This document shows, in pieces, positions 34,025-42,015 of a stretch of 64,000 bases of DNA. Position numbers and translations under genes: made by a program. Each line of letters begins with the position of its first letter. Position 1 is the stretch's first letter. Origin of the DNA: Paraburkholderia guartelaensis (GTDB lineage: Bacteria; Pseudomonadota; Gammaproteobacteria; Burkholderiales; Burkholderiaceae). Under the pieces are notes generated by a model, which did no database searches, was not told the DNA's origin, and saw only the letters and a list, made by a program, of their open reading frames with translations. Location of the stretch: assembly GCF_004353905.1 (NCBI RefSeq), contig NZ_SMOD01000014.1, positions 62,001-126,000 on the forward strand, in the 5' to 3' direction.

Positions 34025-34936
34025 ATGGTCGACCTCAACGCGCTCGTGATGTTCGCCAGAGTCGTCGAAGCGGGCAGCTTCTCCGCGGCTGCGCGTCTTC
34101 TCGACGTGCCGGTTTCGACCGTGAGCCGCCGCGTCGCCGAGCTGGAGCGGGCGCTGGGCGTGCGTTTGCTCGAACGGTCCACGCGCACGTTGCGGCTCAC
34201 CGAATTGGGGCGCGAAGTGTTCGAGCATGCCGCACGCACGGCCCAGCTCGGCGCGGCGATCGACCAGGTTGTGTCCAGCCGGCTCTCCGACGTCTCGGGC
34301 GTGTTGCGGCTGTCGTGCCCGCCGAGCATTGCCGGCACGCTGCTGACGCCGCTCGTCATCGGCTTTCAGGAGCGCTACCCGAACGTGCGTATCCAGGTGC
34401 TCGTCACCGAACGCTTTGTCGATCACATCGCGGACGGCGTGGACCTCGTTCTGCGTGTCGGGGCGTTGCGCGACTCCTCGCTCGTGGCACGCCGCCTTCT
34501 CGCGTACCGGCACCGGCTCGTTGCGACGCCGGCCTATTTGCGCGGCTGCCGGCCGCCGGAGCAGCCGCGCGACCTGCTCGAGCACCGCTTGCTGGCCTTC
34601 TCGCAATGGAAGCCGCAGAGCGTCTGGAACTTCGTGCACAGCAATGGGCGGGACAAGGAGACGCTCACTTTTGAGCCGTATTTCACGATCAACGATTTCG
34701 CCGGTCTCGCGCCTGCGCTGCTGACGTGCGGCGGCATCGGCGAGTTGCCGCCGCTCGTGCGGCCCGATCTCGTGCGCGAAGGCAAGCTCGTCGAAGTCAT
34801 GCCGAGCTGGCGCCTGCAAACGCTCAATCTTTCGCTCGTCCATCTCGGCAACCGGCACATTTCGAAGCCGTGCCGACTGTTCAAGGATTTCGCCATAGAA
34901 GTGGCGCCAAGTTTGTTTCCCGATCTGCCGGAATAA
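34025..34936 (+). CDS. LysR-family regulator B
   Basis: A 303-aa regulator from the ATG at 34025 (GGAAAAGCG upstream); a GTG at 33989 would add 12 residues across a palindrome and is unlikely. HTH: VMFARVVEAGSFSAAARLLDVPVSTVSRRVAELERALGVRLLERSTRTLRLTELG. Effector lobe blocks: LRLSCPPSIAGTLLTPLVIGFQERYPNVRIQVLVTERFVDHIADGVDLVLRVG. It is a close paralog of LysR C at 35028-35939, same length, in convergent orientation. The target is unknown. Confidence 0.92.
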   Translation: MVDLNALVMFARVVEAGSFSAAARLLDVPVSTVSRRVAELERALGVRLLERSTRTLRLTELGREVFEHAARTAQLGAAIDQVVSSRLSDVSGVLRLSCPPSIAGTLLTPLVIGFQERYPNVRIQVLVTERFVDHIADGVDLVLRVGALRDSSLVARRLLAYRHRLVATPAYLRGCRPPEQPRDLLEHRLLAFSQWKPQSVWNFVHSNGRDKETLTFEPYFTINDFAGLAPALLTCGGIGELPPLVRPDLVREGKLVEVMPSWRLQTLNLSLVHLGNRHISKPCRLFKDFAIEVAPSLFPDLPE

Positions 34937-35027
34937 GCGCCGTCTATGCGCCCGGCTGGAGTGCAATCAGAATGAATCGGTATCCTGATCATTTCAGAGG
35001 TGGTGCAAGGCATGCCGGTTCTGCGCT

Positions 35028-35939
35028 TCACACAGGCAATGAGGCAAAGAGGCCAGGCACCATGCGCGCGGCGAAGTCCCAGAAGATGCGGACCTGCCGC
35101 GGCACGTAGCGATCGCGCAGGTTGGCGATGGCCAGATCGAACACCGGCAGACGCCAGTCCGGCATGACCTCGACGAGCAGCCCTTTGCGCATGAGTTCGG
35201 GCTGCACGATGGGCGGCAGCTCGCCGATGCCGCAGCCTTCCAGCAACGCCACGACGAGACCCGTGTAGTCGTTCATCGCGACAGCCGGCTGAAAGGACAG
35301 CGTTTCGGCATCGCGGCCATTCGCATGCACGAAGCGCCAGCGGTAGTCCGGCCGCCAGAAGGAAAACGCGAACAGGCGGTGATCGAGCAGATCGCGCGGC
35401 GTTTGCGGCGGCTCGCGCCGGGCGAGGTAGGCCGGGCTCGCGACCAGCTGGTGCCGGTACGTCAGCAGCCTGCGGGCGGCGAGCGGCGGATCGGTAAAGG
35501 TGCCGACCTTGAACGCGATATCGACGTCCTCGGCCATCTGGTCGACGATGCGTTCGGTGACGAAGGCGTGCACCCGCACGTTCGGATACGCCTGCTGAAA
35601 CGCACTGACGACCGGCGCGACGAGCGAGTCGGAGATGCTGGGCGGCGCGCACAGACGCAGGCTGCCGGACACTTCCGGCAGCCGATTGGAGATGACGTCG
35701 TCGACTGCCTCGCTCACCTCGGCAGTATGGCGTGCGAGTTCGAACACGTCGGCTCCGACGTCGGTCAGCCGCAGATGATGGGTCGAACGTTCGAGCAGGC
35801 GCACGCCAAGCTGATCCTCCAGTGCGGCTATGCGGCGGCTCACGCTGGAGGTCGGCATCTTCAGGCGTCGCGCCGCTTCGGAAAAGCTGCTTGCCTCGAC
35901 GACTTTCGTGAAGATCAGCAAGGCGTTGAGGTCTTTCAT
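35028..35939 (-). CDS. LysR-family regulator C (paralog of B)
   Basis: A 303-aa regulator. HTH: LLIFTKVVEASSFSEAARRLKMPTSSVSRRIAALEDQLGVRLLERSTHHLRLTDVG. Effector blocks mirror LysR B (LRLCAPPSISDSLVAPVVSAFQQAYPNVRVHAFVTERIVDQMAEDVDIAFKVG and GCGIGELPPIV). The start lies six bases after the stop codon of the SpoIIAA-like gene, so the two are co-transcribed. Shared length and pattern with B indicate a local duplication followed by divergence. Confidence 0.92.
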   Translation of the reverse strand: MKDLNALLIFTKVVEASSFSEAARRLKMPTSSVSRRIAALEDQLGVRLLERSTHHLRLTDVGADVFELARHTAEVSEAVDDVISNRLPEVSGSLRLCAPPSISDSLVAPVVSAFQQAYPNVRVHAFVTERIVDQMAEDVDIAFKVGTFTDPPLAARRLLTYRHQLVASPAYLARREPPQTPRDLLDHRLFAFSFWRPDYRWRFVHANGRDAETLSFQPAVAMNDYTGLVVALLEGCGIGELPPIVQPELMRKGLLVEVMPDWRLPVFDLAIANLRDRYVPRQVRIFWDFAARMVPGLFASLPV

Positions 35940-35945
35940 CGGCGT

Positions 35946-36302
35946 TCAGGCGTTGATCCAGGCTCGCGCCTGTTCCAGCTCGTTTGTGTGGAACGCCTTG
36001 ATTTCGGCCTTTGTGAAGAATCGCGCCAAATGCATCGAGGCGCGAATCCAGCCCGCGTCGGCCACCACCGCGGCGCGTGTGACCTTGCGGGCTAAGGAGA
36101 CGCCGAGTGTCATGTCGGTCCACAGCGCCTTCGGCTCGATACCGCTGAAATGCTCGATGCGTTCGAGCACGCGGGTCTTGCCGTTCAGTTCAAGATCACC
36201 ACGCATGCGCTCGATGGTTTCGCGCAGTTCGTGGTCGGTGATTTTGCCTTCGACGGATATTTCGACGACGGGCGAATCGGGAGTGGAGTGGTACTGGATC
36301 AT
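35946..36302 (-). CDS. SpoIIAA/STAS-like protein
   Basis: A 118-aa protein of the SpoIIAA-like (DUF3478-type) family. Pattern: VVEISVEGKITDHELRETIERMRGDLELNGKTRVLERIEHFSGIEPKALWTDM, then KVTRAAVVADAGWIRASMHLARFFTKAEIKAFHTNELEQARAWI. The fold is STAS-like, but these members lack the phosphorylatable Ser of anti-anti-sigma factors. Role unknown, possibly membrane or stress related. It precedes LysR C by six bases. Confidence 0.85.
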   Translation of the reverse strand: MIQYHSTPDSPVVEISVEGKITDHELRETIERMRGDLELNGKTRVLERIEHFSGIEPKALWTDMTLGVSLARKVTRAAVVADAGWIRASMHLARFFTKAEIKAFHTNELEQARAWINA

Positions 36303-36525
36303 GGCGGTCCCCCAAGCTACGGAGACGTTGCACGCTCAGGCCGGGATGAGCCTGGCGTTCGCTCGCCTCCTCATGGTACGCCTTCCTGCGCGCCGTTTAC
36401 TCCCCTGTAGTCGAGCCCAAACGTGATGCTGTGCAGCCGGAATCTCGAACTGACGTCGATCCGCATCCGCCAGCGGCCAATGCGAGCGTCCAACCAGAAC
36501 GCGCTTGCACTGCCGCCTTATACTA

Positions 36526-36553
36526 ATATATGATTCGTATACGTTTCATATAT
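36526..36553. promoter_or_regulatory. Operator-like palindrome before the ParD-like gene
   Basis: Outer arms ATATATGA / TCATATAT (36526-36533 and 36546-36553) and an inner CGTATACG (36536-36543), all centred on the same point. It ends 10 nt before the ATG at 36564, overlapping the start region, as expected for an autoregulated antitoxin-type operon. AT-rich composition stands out from its surroundings. Confidence 0.65.
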
Positions 36554-36563
36554 GGAGAGGCAA

Positions 36564-36776
36564 ATGGGCATCGTGAATATCGACGACGATCTGCACGATC
36601 AGATACGAAAGGCAAGCGCAGTTTCGTGCCGGTCGATCAACGCGCAAGCAGCCTTCTGGATCAAGATCGGTATGTTGTGCGAAATGAATCCGACAATGGG
36701 GTTCAATGAGATCGTTGCCCGCGAGCTCCGGGCCGCGGGCGTTGAACCACAAGCCGTGAACGTGGCTACGCCATGA
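36564..36776 (+). CDS. ParD-like antitoxin-family protein
   Basis: A 70-aa protein with the ribbon-helix-helix pattern of the ParD-like family: GIVNIDDDLHDQIRKASAVSCRSINAQAAFWIKIGMLCEMNP. GGAGAGGCAA precedes the ATG at 36564; the earlier ATG at 36552 lies inside the operator. The stop overlaps the start of the methionine aminopeptidase gene (ATGA). No classical ParE/RelE toxin follows: the position of the toxin is taken by the aminopeptidase. It probably binds the palindrome upstream and may regulate the partner at DNA or protein level. Confidence 0.85.
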   Translation: MGIVNIDDDLHDQIRKASAVSCRSINAQAAFWIKIGMLCEMNPTMGFNEIVARELRAAGVEPQAVNVATP

Positions 36777-37540
36777 CCAAACGGCCGGAAGAAATCGCAT
36801 TGCTGGCGGAGTCGGGCAGGTTGCTCGCGGACGTGTTTGGCTATCTGGACACATTGAACTTGATCGGCATGTCGACGATGCAGGTGAACGACATGGTCGA
36901 TAGCCTCATCGTCAACGAGTTCAACGCACGCCCGGCAAGCAAAGGGCAGTACGGGTATGCCTACGCGCTCAATGCCTCCCGCAACAACGTGGTTTGCCAC
37001 GGTGTGCCTTCCACGACAGACGTTTTGCAAAGCGGGGACATCGTCAATTTCGACATCACGCTAGAGAAGAACGGATATATCGCTGACTCCAGTAAAACCT
37101 ATCTGGTTGGCGAAGTATCGCCAGTGGCCAAACGGCTCGTGCAAGTCACCTACGAGGCGATGTGGAAAGGCATCAGGGCCGTTCGCCCCGGCGCCAGGCT
37201 TGGCGACGTGGGTCATGCCATTGAGCGGCACGCCCGGAGAAACGGCTATTCGGTCGTAAGGGAATACTGCGGACATGGCATTGGCCGGGAAATGCACGAA
37301 GATCCTCAGGTGCTGCATTGGGGCAAACCGCAAACGGGCTTGATGTTGCGGGAAGGCATGGTGTTCACCATCGAACCGATGATTAACCAGGGGCGTGCTG
37401 CTGTTTCGACCGAAGACGATGGCTGGTCGGTCGTGACACGCGACGGGCAACTCTCCGCGCAATTCGAGCACACCGTCGCCGTGACCCGCAACGGCGTACG
37501 GGTCTTGACGTTGCGGCCCGGCGAACAGATGCTCAACTGA
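36773..37540 (+). CDS. map: Type I methionine aminopeptidase, second-copy type
   Basis: A 255-aa enzyme with complete active site: metal ligands D94, D105, H168, E201 and E232, plus H76 (VVCHGVP) and H175. Every position is exactly three less than in E. coli MetAP, so it is full length and should be active. It removes N-terminal Met from new proteins in the cytoplasm. The essential housekeeping map gene normally sits beside rpsB, tsf or rpsM; this copy is linked by ATGA overlap to a ParD-like gene, so it is probably an accessory, regulated copy. Confidence 0.95.
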   Translation: MTKRPEEIALLAESGRLLADVFGYLDTLNLIGMSTMQVNDMVDSLIVNEFNARPASKGQYGYAYALNASRNNVVCHGVPSTTDVLQSGDIVNFDITLEKNGYIADSSKTYLVGEVSPVAKRLVQVTYEAMWKGIRAVRPGARLGDVGHAIERHARRNGYSVVREYCGHGIGREMHEDPQVLHWGKPQTGLMLREGMVFTIEPMINQGRAAVSTEDDGWSVVTRDGQLSAQFEHTVAVTRNGVRVLTLRPGEQMLN

Positions 37541-37614
37541 CGGCTCGGGGATGGTGTTCGCGCCGAAGGACGAAGACAGGGTTGCGGACACGTAGTCGTA
37601 GCAGGCGGTGCGGC

Positions 37615-38481
37615 TCAGGATGCCTCGTAGGTCGCATACAGCTGGCATACGTCCTGTGCATCGGCGCACGCATGAAGCCGCTCGCGAAACAGATGGTCAC
37701 AAAAGCGTTGCGCGACGTCGGCCAGCAGATGCAGATGCATGGCGTAGGCCCATTGCGGAATCAGAAGCACGACCACGTCGGACACGGGGTATCCGTCTGG
37801 GGCATGGAAGGGAATGGGTACCGTCGGACGCACATACAACGCCATGGCGCGACGCAGCGCCCTGATTTGACCGTGAGGAACGGCAACCCCTTGCCCGAGT
37901 GCGGTCGAGCCCAACGCCTCCCGCGCTTCGAGTCCTGCGGTCACGCTGGCCGCCGGCACCCCGAAACGTTGTTCGCAAACGCGTCCCAATTCGACGAAGA
38001 GTGACTTACGGTCAGCGACCTCGAAATCCAGCAGCACGTGATCCGGAGTGAGCAGCTGTGCAAGCCCGTCCTCTCCCGCTGCGATTTCATTCGGTGGAGC
38101 AGTCGAGTCGGCACGCACAGAAAGGGCCGGGTTCATTAAGTCCTGCCAGGCGTCGGTGGGTGTCTCGGGAACTTCGAAGAGTTGTCCTAGCTCGGCAGTC
38201 GGCGCCACATGCGCCACACGTTGGATCGCACCGCTCACAGCGTCTCTCGGCAGATAGAGCGAAAGCCGCACGCGTTCCGTTCCGGGCAGCGCCGCAACGC
38301 GGATCGTCCATGGCTGGCCCGCGCAATCGCGAATCAGCGCCTGACGCAGCGGGGTGGCGTGCTGCGCGTCGAGGGTGACGTGCATCATCACGACGCGGCC
38401 AGGCGCCGGTCGTGACCGTCGGGGGAGCGGCGTTCTGCCAAATGCAAGGAGAGTGCGCAGGACCGGCACTGGGTGTGTCAT
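37615..38481 (-). CDS. PTS EIIA(Ntr/Fru)-like protein with N-terminal extension
   Basis: A 288-aa protein. The C-terminal half (about 138-285) is a PTS EIIA type-2 domain: TPDHVLLDFEVADRKSLFVELGRVCEQRFGV, then the phospho-accepting H203 in GQGVAVPHGQI and the core FHAPDGYPVSDVVVLLIPQ. The N-terminal 130 residues are not recognised (a mixed region with GTERVRLSLYLPRDAVSGAIQRVAHV). Start is uncertain: the ATG at 38481 has no clear ribosome site, and MM at 38388 is an alternative. No PTS permease is nearby, so it probably has a regulatory role like PtsN. Confidence 0.82.
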   Translation of the reverse strand: MTHPVPVLRTLLAFGRTPLPRRSRPAPGRVVMMHVTLDAQHATPLRQALIRDCAGQPWTIRVAALPGTERVRLSLYLPRDAVSGAIQRVAHVAPTAELGQLFEVPETPTDAWQDLMNPALSVRADSTAPPNEIAAGEDGLAQLLTPDHVLLDFEVADRKSLFVELGRVCEQRFGVPAASVTAGLEAREALGSTALGQGVAVPHGQIRALRRAMALYVRPTVPIPFHAPDGYPVSDVVVLLIPQWAYAMHLHLLADVAQRFCDHLFRERLHACADAQDVCQLYATYEAS

Positions 38482-38682
38482 ATCGGCCGCCGTTTTCAGT
38501 AGCGTGCCCTGATCTTATCGGGAGCGGCGTCAAGTTTTCGTAAAAAATGCTGCTTGGCGGATTGTCGGGTTATCAAGGGCTCGAACGGTTGGTAACGTCT
38601 TTTGCATGTTAAATCGCGCTATCAGGTTCAGCGCGGCCAACGTCGATCCGGCCGGCCCGATCGCGGCCGCCCGGATTGAAGC

Positions 38683-39900
38683 TCAATTCAGCGCTTCCGC
38701 GGGGCCGAAGAACTCGCATCGGCTTCTGTCATCGGGTACGCCCAGTTCGCGCAGTGTCCGCTTGATGAAAGCCATGAACGGTTTCGGACCTAGGAAGTAG
38801 GCGTCGAGGTCGTCGGTCGGCGGAAGCCACTGTCGCAATTGCTCGAGGGTCGGCCGACCTACTCCGTCGGGGACATGCCCGTCCTGGACGTGCCCGTCGG
38901 GGACGCGCGTTCCCCGTGCATCAGTCTCTTCATAGACGACGTAAGACTTCAGCCGCGGAAAGCGGGCGTGCCACGCTTTGAGTACATCAGAAAAGGCATG
39001 TACCAGCGCATTGCGCGCATAGTGAATGAAAATGACGTCCCGCTTGTTGCCGTCCAAAGCCGCTTGCGCCATGGCTAGCGTGGGTGTGATACCTACGCCC
39101 CCACTGATCAGCACAAGAGGTCTGTCACTATCGCGGAGGGTGAACTCGCCAGCAGGCGGAAAGAGCTTCAGCACGCTTCCTTCGCGAACGTCGTCGTGAA
39201 GGAAGTTCGAAGCGACGCCGTTGGGCTCGCGCTTGACGCTGATCCGGTAGCTACGTCCGTTGGGGGCGGCCGACAGCGAATAGTTTCGGCGGATCTCTTC
39301 GCCGTTCACGTTCAGACGAAGACCGATGTACTGGCCCGGGGTGAAGTCGAGCAAGGCGCCACCGTCGACCGGCTCCAGATAGAACGAGGTGATCTCTTCG
39401 CTTTCCTTCGCTTTGCGGACCACGCGGAACGCGCGCTCGCCTCGCCATCCTCCCGGCGCGCTGGCCAGGGCGTCGTATGCCTGACGCTCGGCGTTCATCA
39501 GCAGATCGGCAAGCTGCTGGTACGCCACGCCCCATGCCTCGATGACCGCGTCGGTCGCGACGTCCGGACCCAGCACCTCTCGAATGGCGCGCAGCAGACA
39601 GGTGCCCACGATCGGGTAGTGCTCGGGCTGGATTTGTAGCGCCACGTGCTTGCTGACGATCCGTGTTGCAAGCGGGCCAAGCGCCTCGAGGTGGTCGATG
39701 TTGCGCGCGTATGTGAGGACGGCGTTGGCTAGCGCTCGTTGCTGGGAGCCGCTCGCCTGGTGTGTCTGGTTGAACAGCGGGCGCACCTGCGGATACCCGT
39801 CGAGCATGAGCTTGTAGAAGTATCTTGCCAGGGCTTCGCCGCCCGATTCCAGCAGCGGTACGGTGGCCTTGATGATGTCGCGTTGGCTGTCGGTCAACAT
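38683..39900 (-). CDS. hmp: Flavohemoglobin / nitric oxide dioxygenase
   Basis: A 405-aa protein. Globin domain (1-140): haem-binding H85 in SKHVALQIQPEHYPIVG and distal residues around YFYKLML. FAD domain (about 150-260): GQYIGLRLNVNGEEIRRNYSLSAAPN. NAD domain: LISGGVGITPTLAMAQ, with C-terminal YFLGPKPFMAFIKRTLRELGV. It converts NO and oxygen to nitrate in the cytoplasm. A short Asp-Gly-rich insert made of three 15-bp repeats lies in the NAD domain. Start: ATG at 39900, not the TTG further upstream. It is the last gene of the acyl-CoA operon; no NsrR or NorR gene is beside it. Confidence 0.95.
   Translation of the reverse strand: MLTDSQRDIIKATVPLLESGGEALARYFYKLMLDGYPQVRPLFNQTHQASGSQQRALANAVLTYARNIDHLEALGPLATRIVSKHVALQIQPEHYPIVGTCLLRAIREVLGPDVATDAVIEAWGVAYQQLADLLMNAERQAYDALASAPGGWRGERAFRVVRKAKESEEITSFYLEPVDGGALLDFTPGQYIGLRLNVNGEEIRRNYSLSAAPNGRSYRISVKREPNGVASNFLHDDVREGSVLKLFPPAGEFTLRDSDRPLVLISGGVGITPTLAMAQAALDGNKRDVIFIHYARNALVHAFSDVLKAWHARFPRLKSYVVYEETDARGTRVPDGHVQDGHVPDGVGRPTLEQLRQWLPPTDDLDAYFLGPKPFMAFIKRTLRELGVPDDRSRCEFFGPAEALN
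38866..38910. repeat. Three 15-bp tandem repeats inside hmp
   Basis: Units GTCGGGGACATGCCC, GTCCTGGACGTGCCC and GTCGGGGACGCGCGT follow each other exactly and encode the DGHV-type repeat in a surface loop of the NAD-binding domain. Copy number may vary between strains by slippage. Confidence 0.7.
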
Positions 39901-39939
39901 ATGAATCTCGCTCAAAAGTGGAGTCGTTGGAGGCAAGGA

Positions 39940-40728
39940 CTATTTGGCCACCGGTTGCTTTGGAATCTTCGTGAAATCAGGCGGACGTTTCTCGAGGAAT
40001 GCCGATAGCGCTTCCTTCGCCTCTGCTGAGCCAACCCGCACCATGAACTCCTGGTTTTCAGCGGTCACCGCCTCGTTGAGCGGGTCGATGGAAGCCTGCT
40101 TGATCAGCCTCTTGCCAGCCAGCAACGCGTCGCGCGGTTTTGCTGCGAGCCGCTGGGCCGTTGCTGTGGCGGTCGCGAGCAGATCGTCGTCGGGCACCAC
40201 ACGAGTCGCGAGGCCCAACTCGACCGCTCGCTGGGCAGCGAAGGGCTCACCCAGCAGGAACAACTCCGCTGCCCTGAGATGACCCACGCGAGCGGGTATC
40301 GAAAAGCTCGATCCAAATTCCGGAACCAGGCCGAGATTGATGAACGGCATCAGAAACTTTGCGCTCTCGCCCGCGTAGACGAAATCGCAGTGAGTCAGCA
40401 TGGTGGTTCCGCTGCCGACCGCCGCGCCCTGCACAGCCACGACGATCGGCTTGTCGAACGCGATGAGCGCCTCCATCAGGCGGCCCTGCGGAAAATCGCC
40501 CGGCTTGGGCGGACGATCGAGAAAGTCCCCGATGTCGTTTCCCGCGCAGAACGACTGTCCAATGCCGTGCCAGAGCACAACGCGGACTGCGTCGTTTCCG
40601 GAGGCTTCGTTGAGGATATCCGCGAGGCGCGAGTACATATCGCCCGTCATGGCGTTTTTCTTCTCGGGACGATTGAATGCGACACGAAGAACGCCGTCGC
40701 CAGTCGATTCGGTAATGATGTCACTCAT
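39940..40728 (-). CDS. Enoyl-CoA hydratase/isomerase family protein 1
   Basis: A 262-aa crotonase. CoA-binding and oxyanion-hole segments: FNRPEKKNAMTGDMYSRLADIL, FCAGNDIGDF and KPIVVAVQGAAVGSGTTMLTHCDFVYAGESAKFLMPFINLGLVPEFGSS. The first catalytic Glu of hydratases is replaced in AVGSGTTML and the second is at VPEFGSS, so an isomerase (PaaG-like) or other crotonase activity is more likely than plain hydration. GGAGCAAACC precedes the ATG at 40728. Sixth gene of the acyl-CoA operon. Confidence 0.9.
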   Translation of the reverse strand: MSDIITESTGDGVLRVAFNRPEKKNAMTGDMYSRLADILNEASGNDAVRVVLWHGIGQSFCAGNDIGDFLDRPPKPGDFPQGRLMEALIAFDKPIVVAVQGAAVGSGTTMLTHCDFVYAGESAKFLMPFINLGLVPEFGSSFSIPARVGHLRAAELFLLGEPFAAQRAVELGLATRVVPDDDLLATATATAQRLAAKPRDALLAGKRLIKQASIDPLNEAVTAENQEFMVRVGSAEAKEALSAFLEKRPPDFTKIPKQPVAK

Positions 40729-40759
40729 GGTTTGCTCCAAACTCTCTGTCGCGCTTGTG

Positions 40760-41986
40760 TCAAGCTACTTGCGTGTTGAGGCTCGGCACCGTGCCGGTTT
40801 CGCGCAAGCTGTCGATGTCCTTCGCGCCGAATCCCAACTCGCGGAGGATCGCTTCGTTATGCTCACCAAGGTCGGGTGCACGCCGCGCCGGCACTTTGAC
40901 AACGCCATGCACCTGAATCGGATTGCTGATAGTCGAAGTCAGCTTGCCGCCTGCGCCTTCGAGCGGAACGATGACATCGTTTGCGCGCAACTGCGGATCG
41001 TCGATGACCTCCTGCGGTCCGCGCACCTCGCCGTATGTGACGTGTGCGCCACTGAACACGTCGTGCCAGTGCGTCATCGGTTGCGAGCCGAAGACTTCGT
41101 CGAGAACGGCTGTGAGCTGCGGCATATTCGCCGGCAGCTTCGCAGGATCGGAAAACCGTTCATCGGTCAGCAGATCCGGGCGGCCAATGGCGTTGGCGAC
41201 TGCGGCCAGCTTGTCGGGTGTCACGACGAGAACGAACCAGGTGCCGTCGGCCGCGCGGTAGACGTTGAGCGCCGCATTCGCGGGATGCTTGCGATCGTGC
41301 GGCGGAGCGAACTTCGCGCCAGCCAACGCGGCCTGGATCGCGACGCTTGCCGACCAGACACCCGATGCAAGGAGGGAAGTCGTGACATAAGATCCGCTAC
41401 CTGTGCGCTCGCGCCGGTAGAGCGCAGTGACGATCGCCGAGTAGATTCCGAGCGCCGTTGCATTGTCGCCGCTGCCGGCCACGGGCCAGGTCGGCGGTGC
41501 GCCGGCATCGCGCGTCATGGAGAGTAGCCCGCTACGGGCCCAGAACGCCGTGATATCGAAGCCCGGCATTTCCGCATCCGGCCCGCTTTCGCCATAGCCA
41601 GTGAGATCCGCGTAAATCAGACGCGGGTTCCAGCGCACCACGTCGTCGTATTCGAGCTTGAGTTTCTTGCGCGCGGGGTGGGGCGTATTGACGATGAACA
41701 CATCCGCCCACGCGACGAGCTGCTGGAGGACCTGCTGGGCGCCGGGCGACTTCAGGTTCAGCGTCATGCTGCGCTTGTTGCGGTTGGCTAGATGCCATTG
41801 ATACGGTTCATCCGCCGCCGGCTGTGGCGCGATCTTGTGCCCATGTCGCCACGGGTCGCCGCCCGGCGGTTCGACTTTGATGACGTCGGCACCGAAGTCC
41901 GACAGGATGACGGCGGCGCCCGGCGCCGCGACGAAGCTGGAAAAGTCGACCACTTTGAGTCCAGCAAAAATGTTGTCGCTTGCCAT
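40760..41986 (-). CDS. CaiB/BaiF family III CoA-transferase
   Basis: A 408-aa CoA-transferase. Landmarks: GLKVVDFSSFVAAPGAAVILSDFGADVIKVEPPGGDPWR, then RNKRSMTLNLKSPGAQQVLQQL, YADLTGYGESGP and a C-terminal APDLGEHNEAILRELGF. It moves CoA between a carboxylic acid and an acyl-CoA donor. At the place of the usual nucleophilic Asp (SLLD-type motif) the sequence reads SLLAS, so I cannot confirm the catalytic residue by eye. TCAGGAGAGATTCA precedes the ATG. It probably activates the acid substrate of this operon. Confidence 0.9.
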   Translation of the reverse strand: MASDNIFAGLKVVDFSSFVAAPGAAVILSDFGADVIKVEPPGGDPWRHGHKIAPQPAADEPYQWHLANRNKRSMTLNLKSPGAQQVLQQLVAWADVFIVNTPHPARKKLKLEYDDVVRWNPRLIYADLTGYGESGPDAEMPGFDITAFWARSGLLSMTRDAGAPPTWPVAGSGDNATALGIYSAIVTALYRRERTGSGSYVTTSLLASGVWSASVAIQAALAGAKFAPPHDRKHPANAALNVYRAADGTWFVLVVTPDKLAAVANAIGRPDLLTDERFSDPAKLPANMPQLTAVLDEVFGSQPMTHWHDVFSGAHVTYGEVRGPQEVIDDPQLRANDVIVPLEGAGGKLTSTISNPIQVHGVVKVPARRAPDLGEHNEAILRELGFGAKDIDSLRETGTVPSLNTQVA

Positions 41987-42015
41987 TGAATCTCTCCTGA
42001 ATCGTGGCGCTTGTT

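Noticed and set aside
34534..36123. 529-codon minus-strand frame
   Set aside because: It overlaps LysR B in antisense and LysR C in another frame; both LysR genes are well supported.
36552..36563. Earlier ATG for the ParD-like protein
   Set aside because: It lies inside the operator palindrome and has no ribosome site, while the ATG at 36564 follows GGAGAGGCAA.
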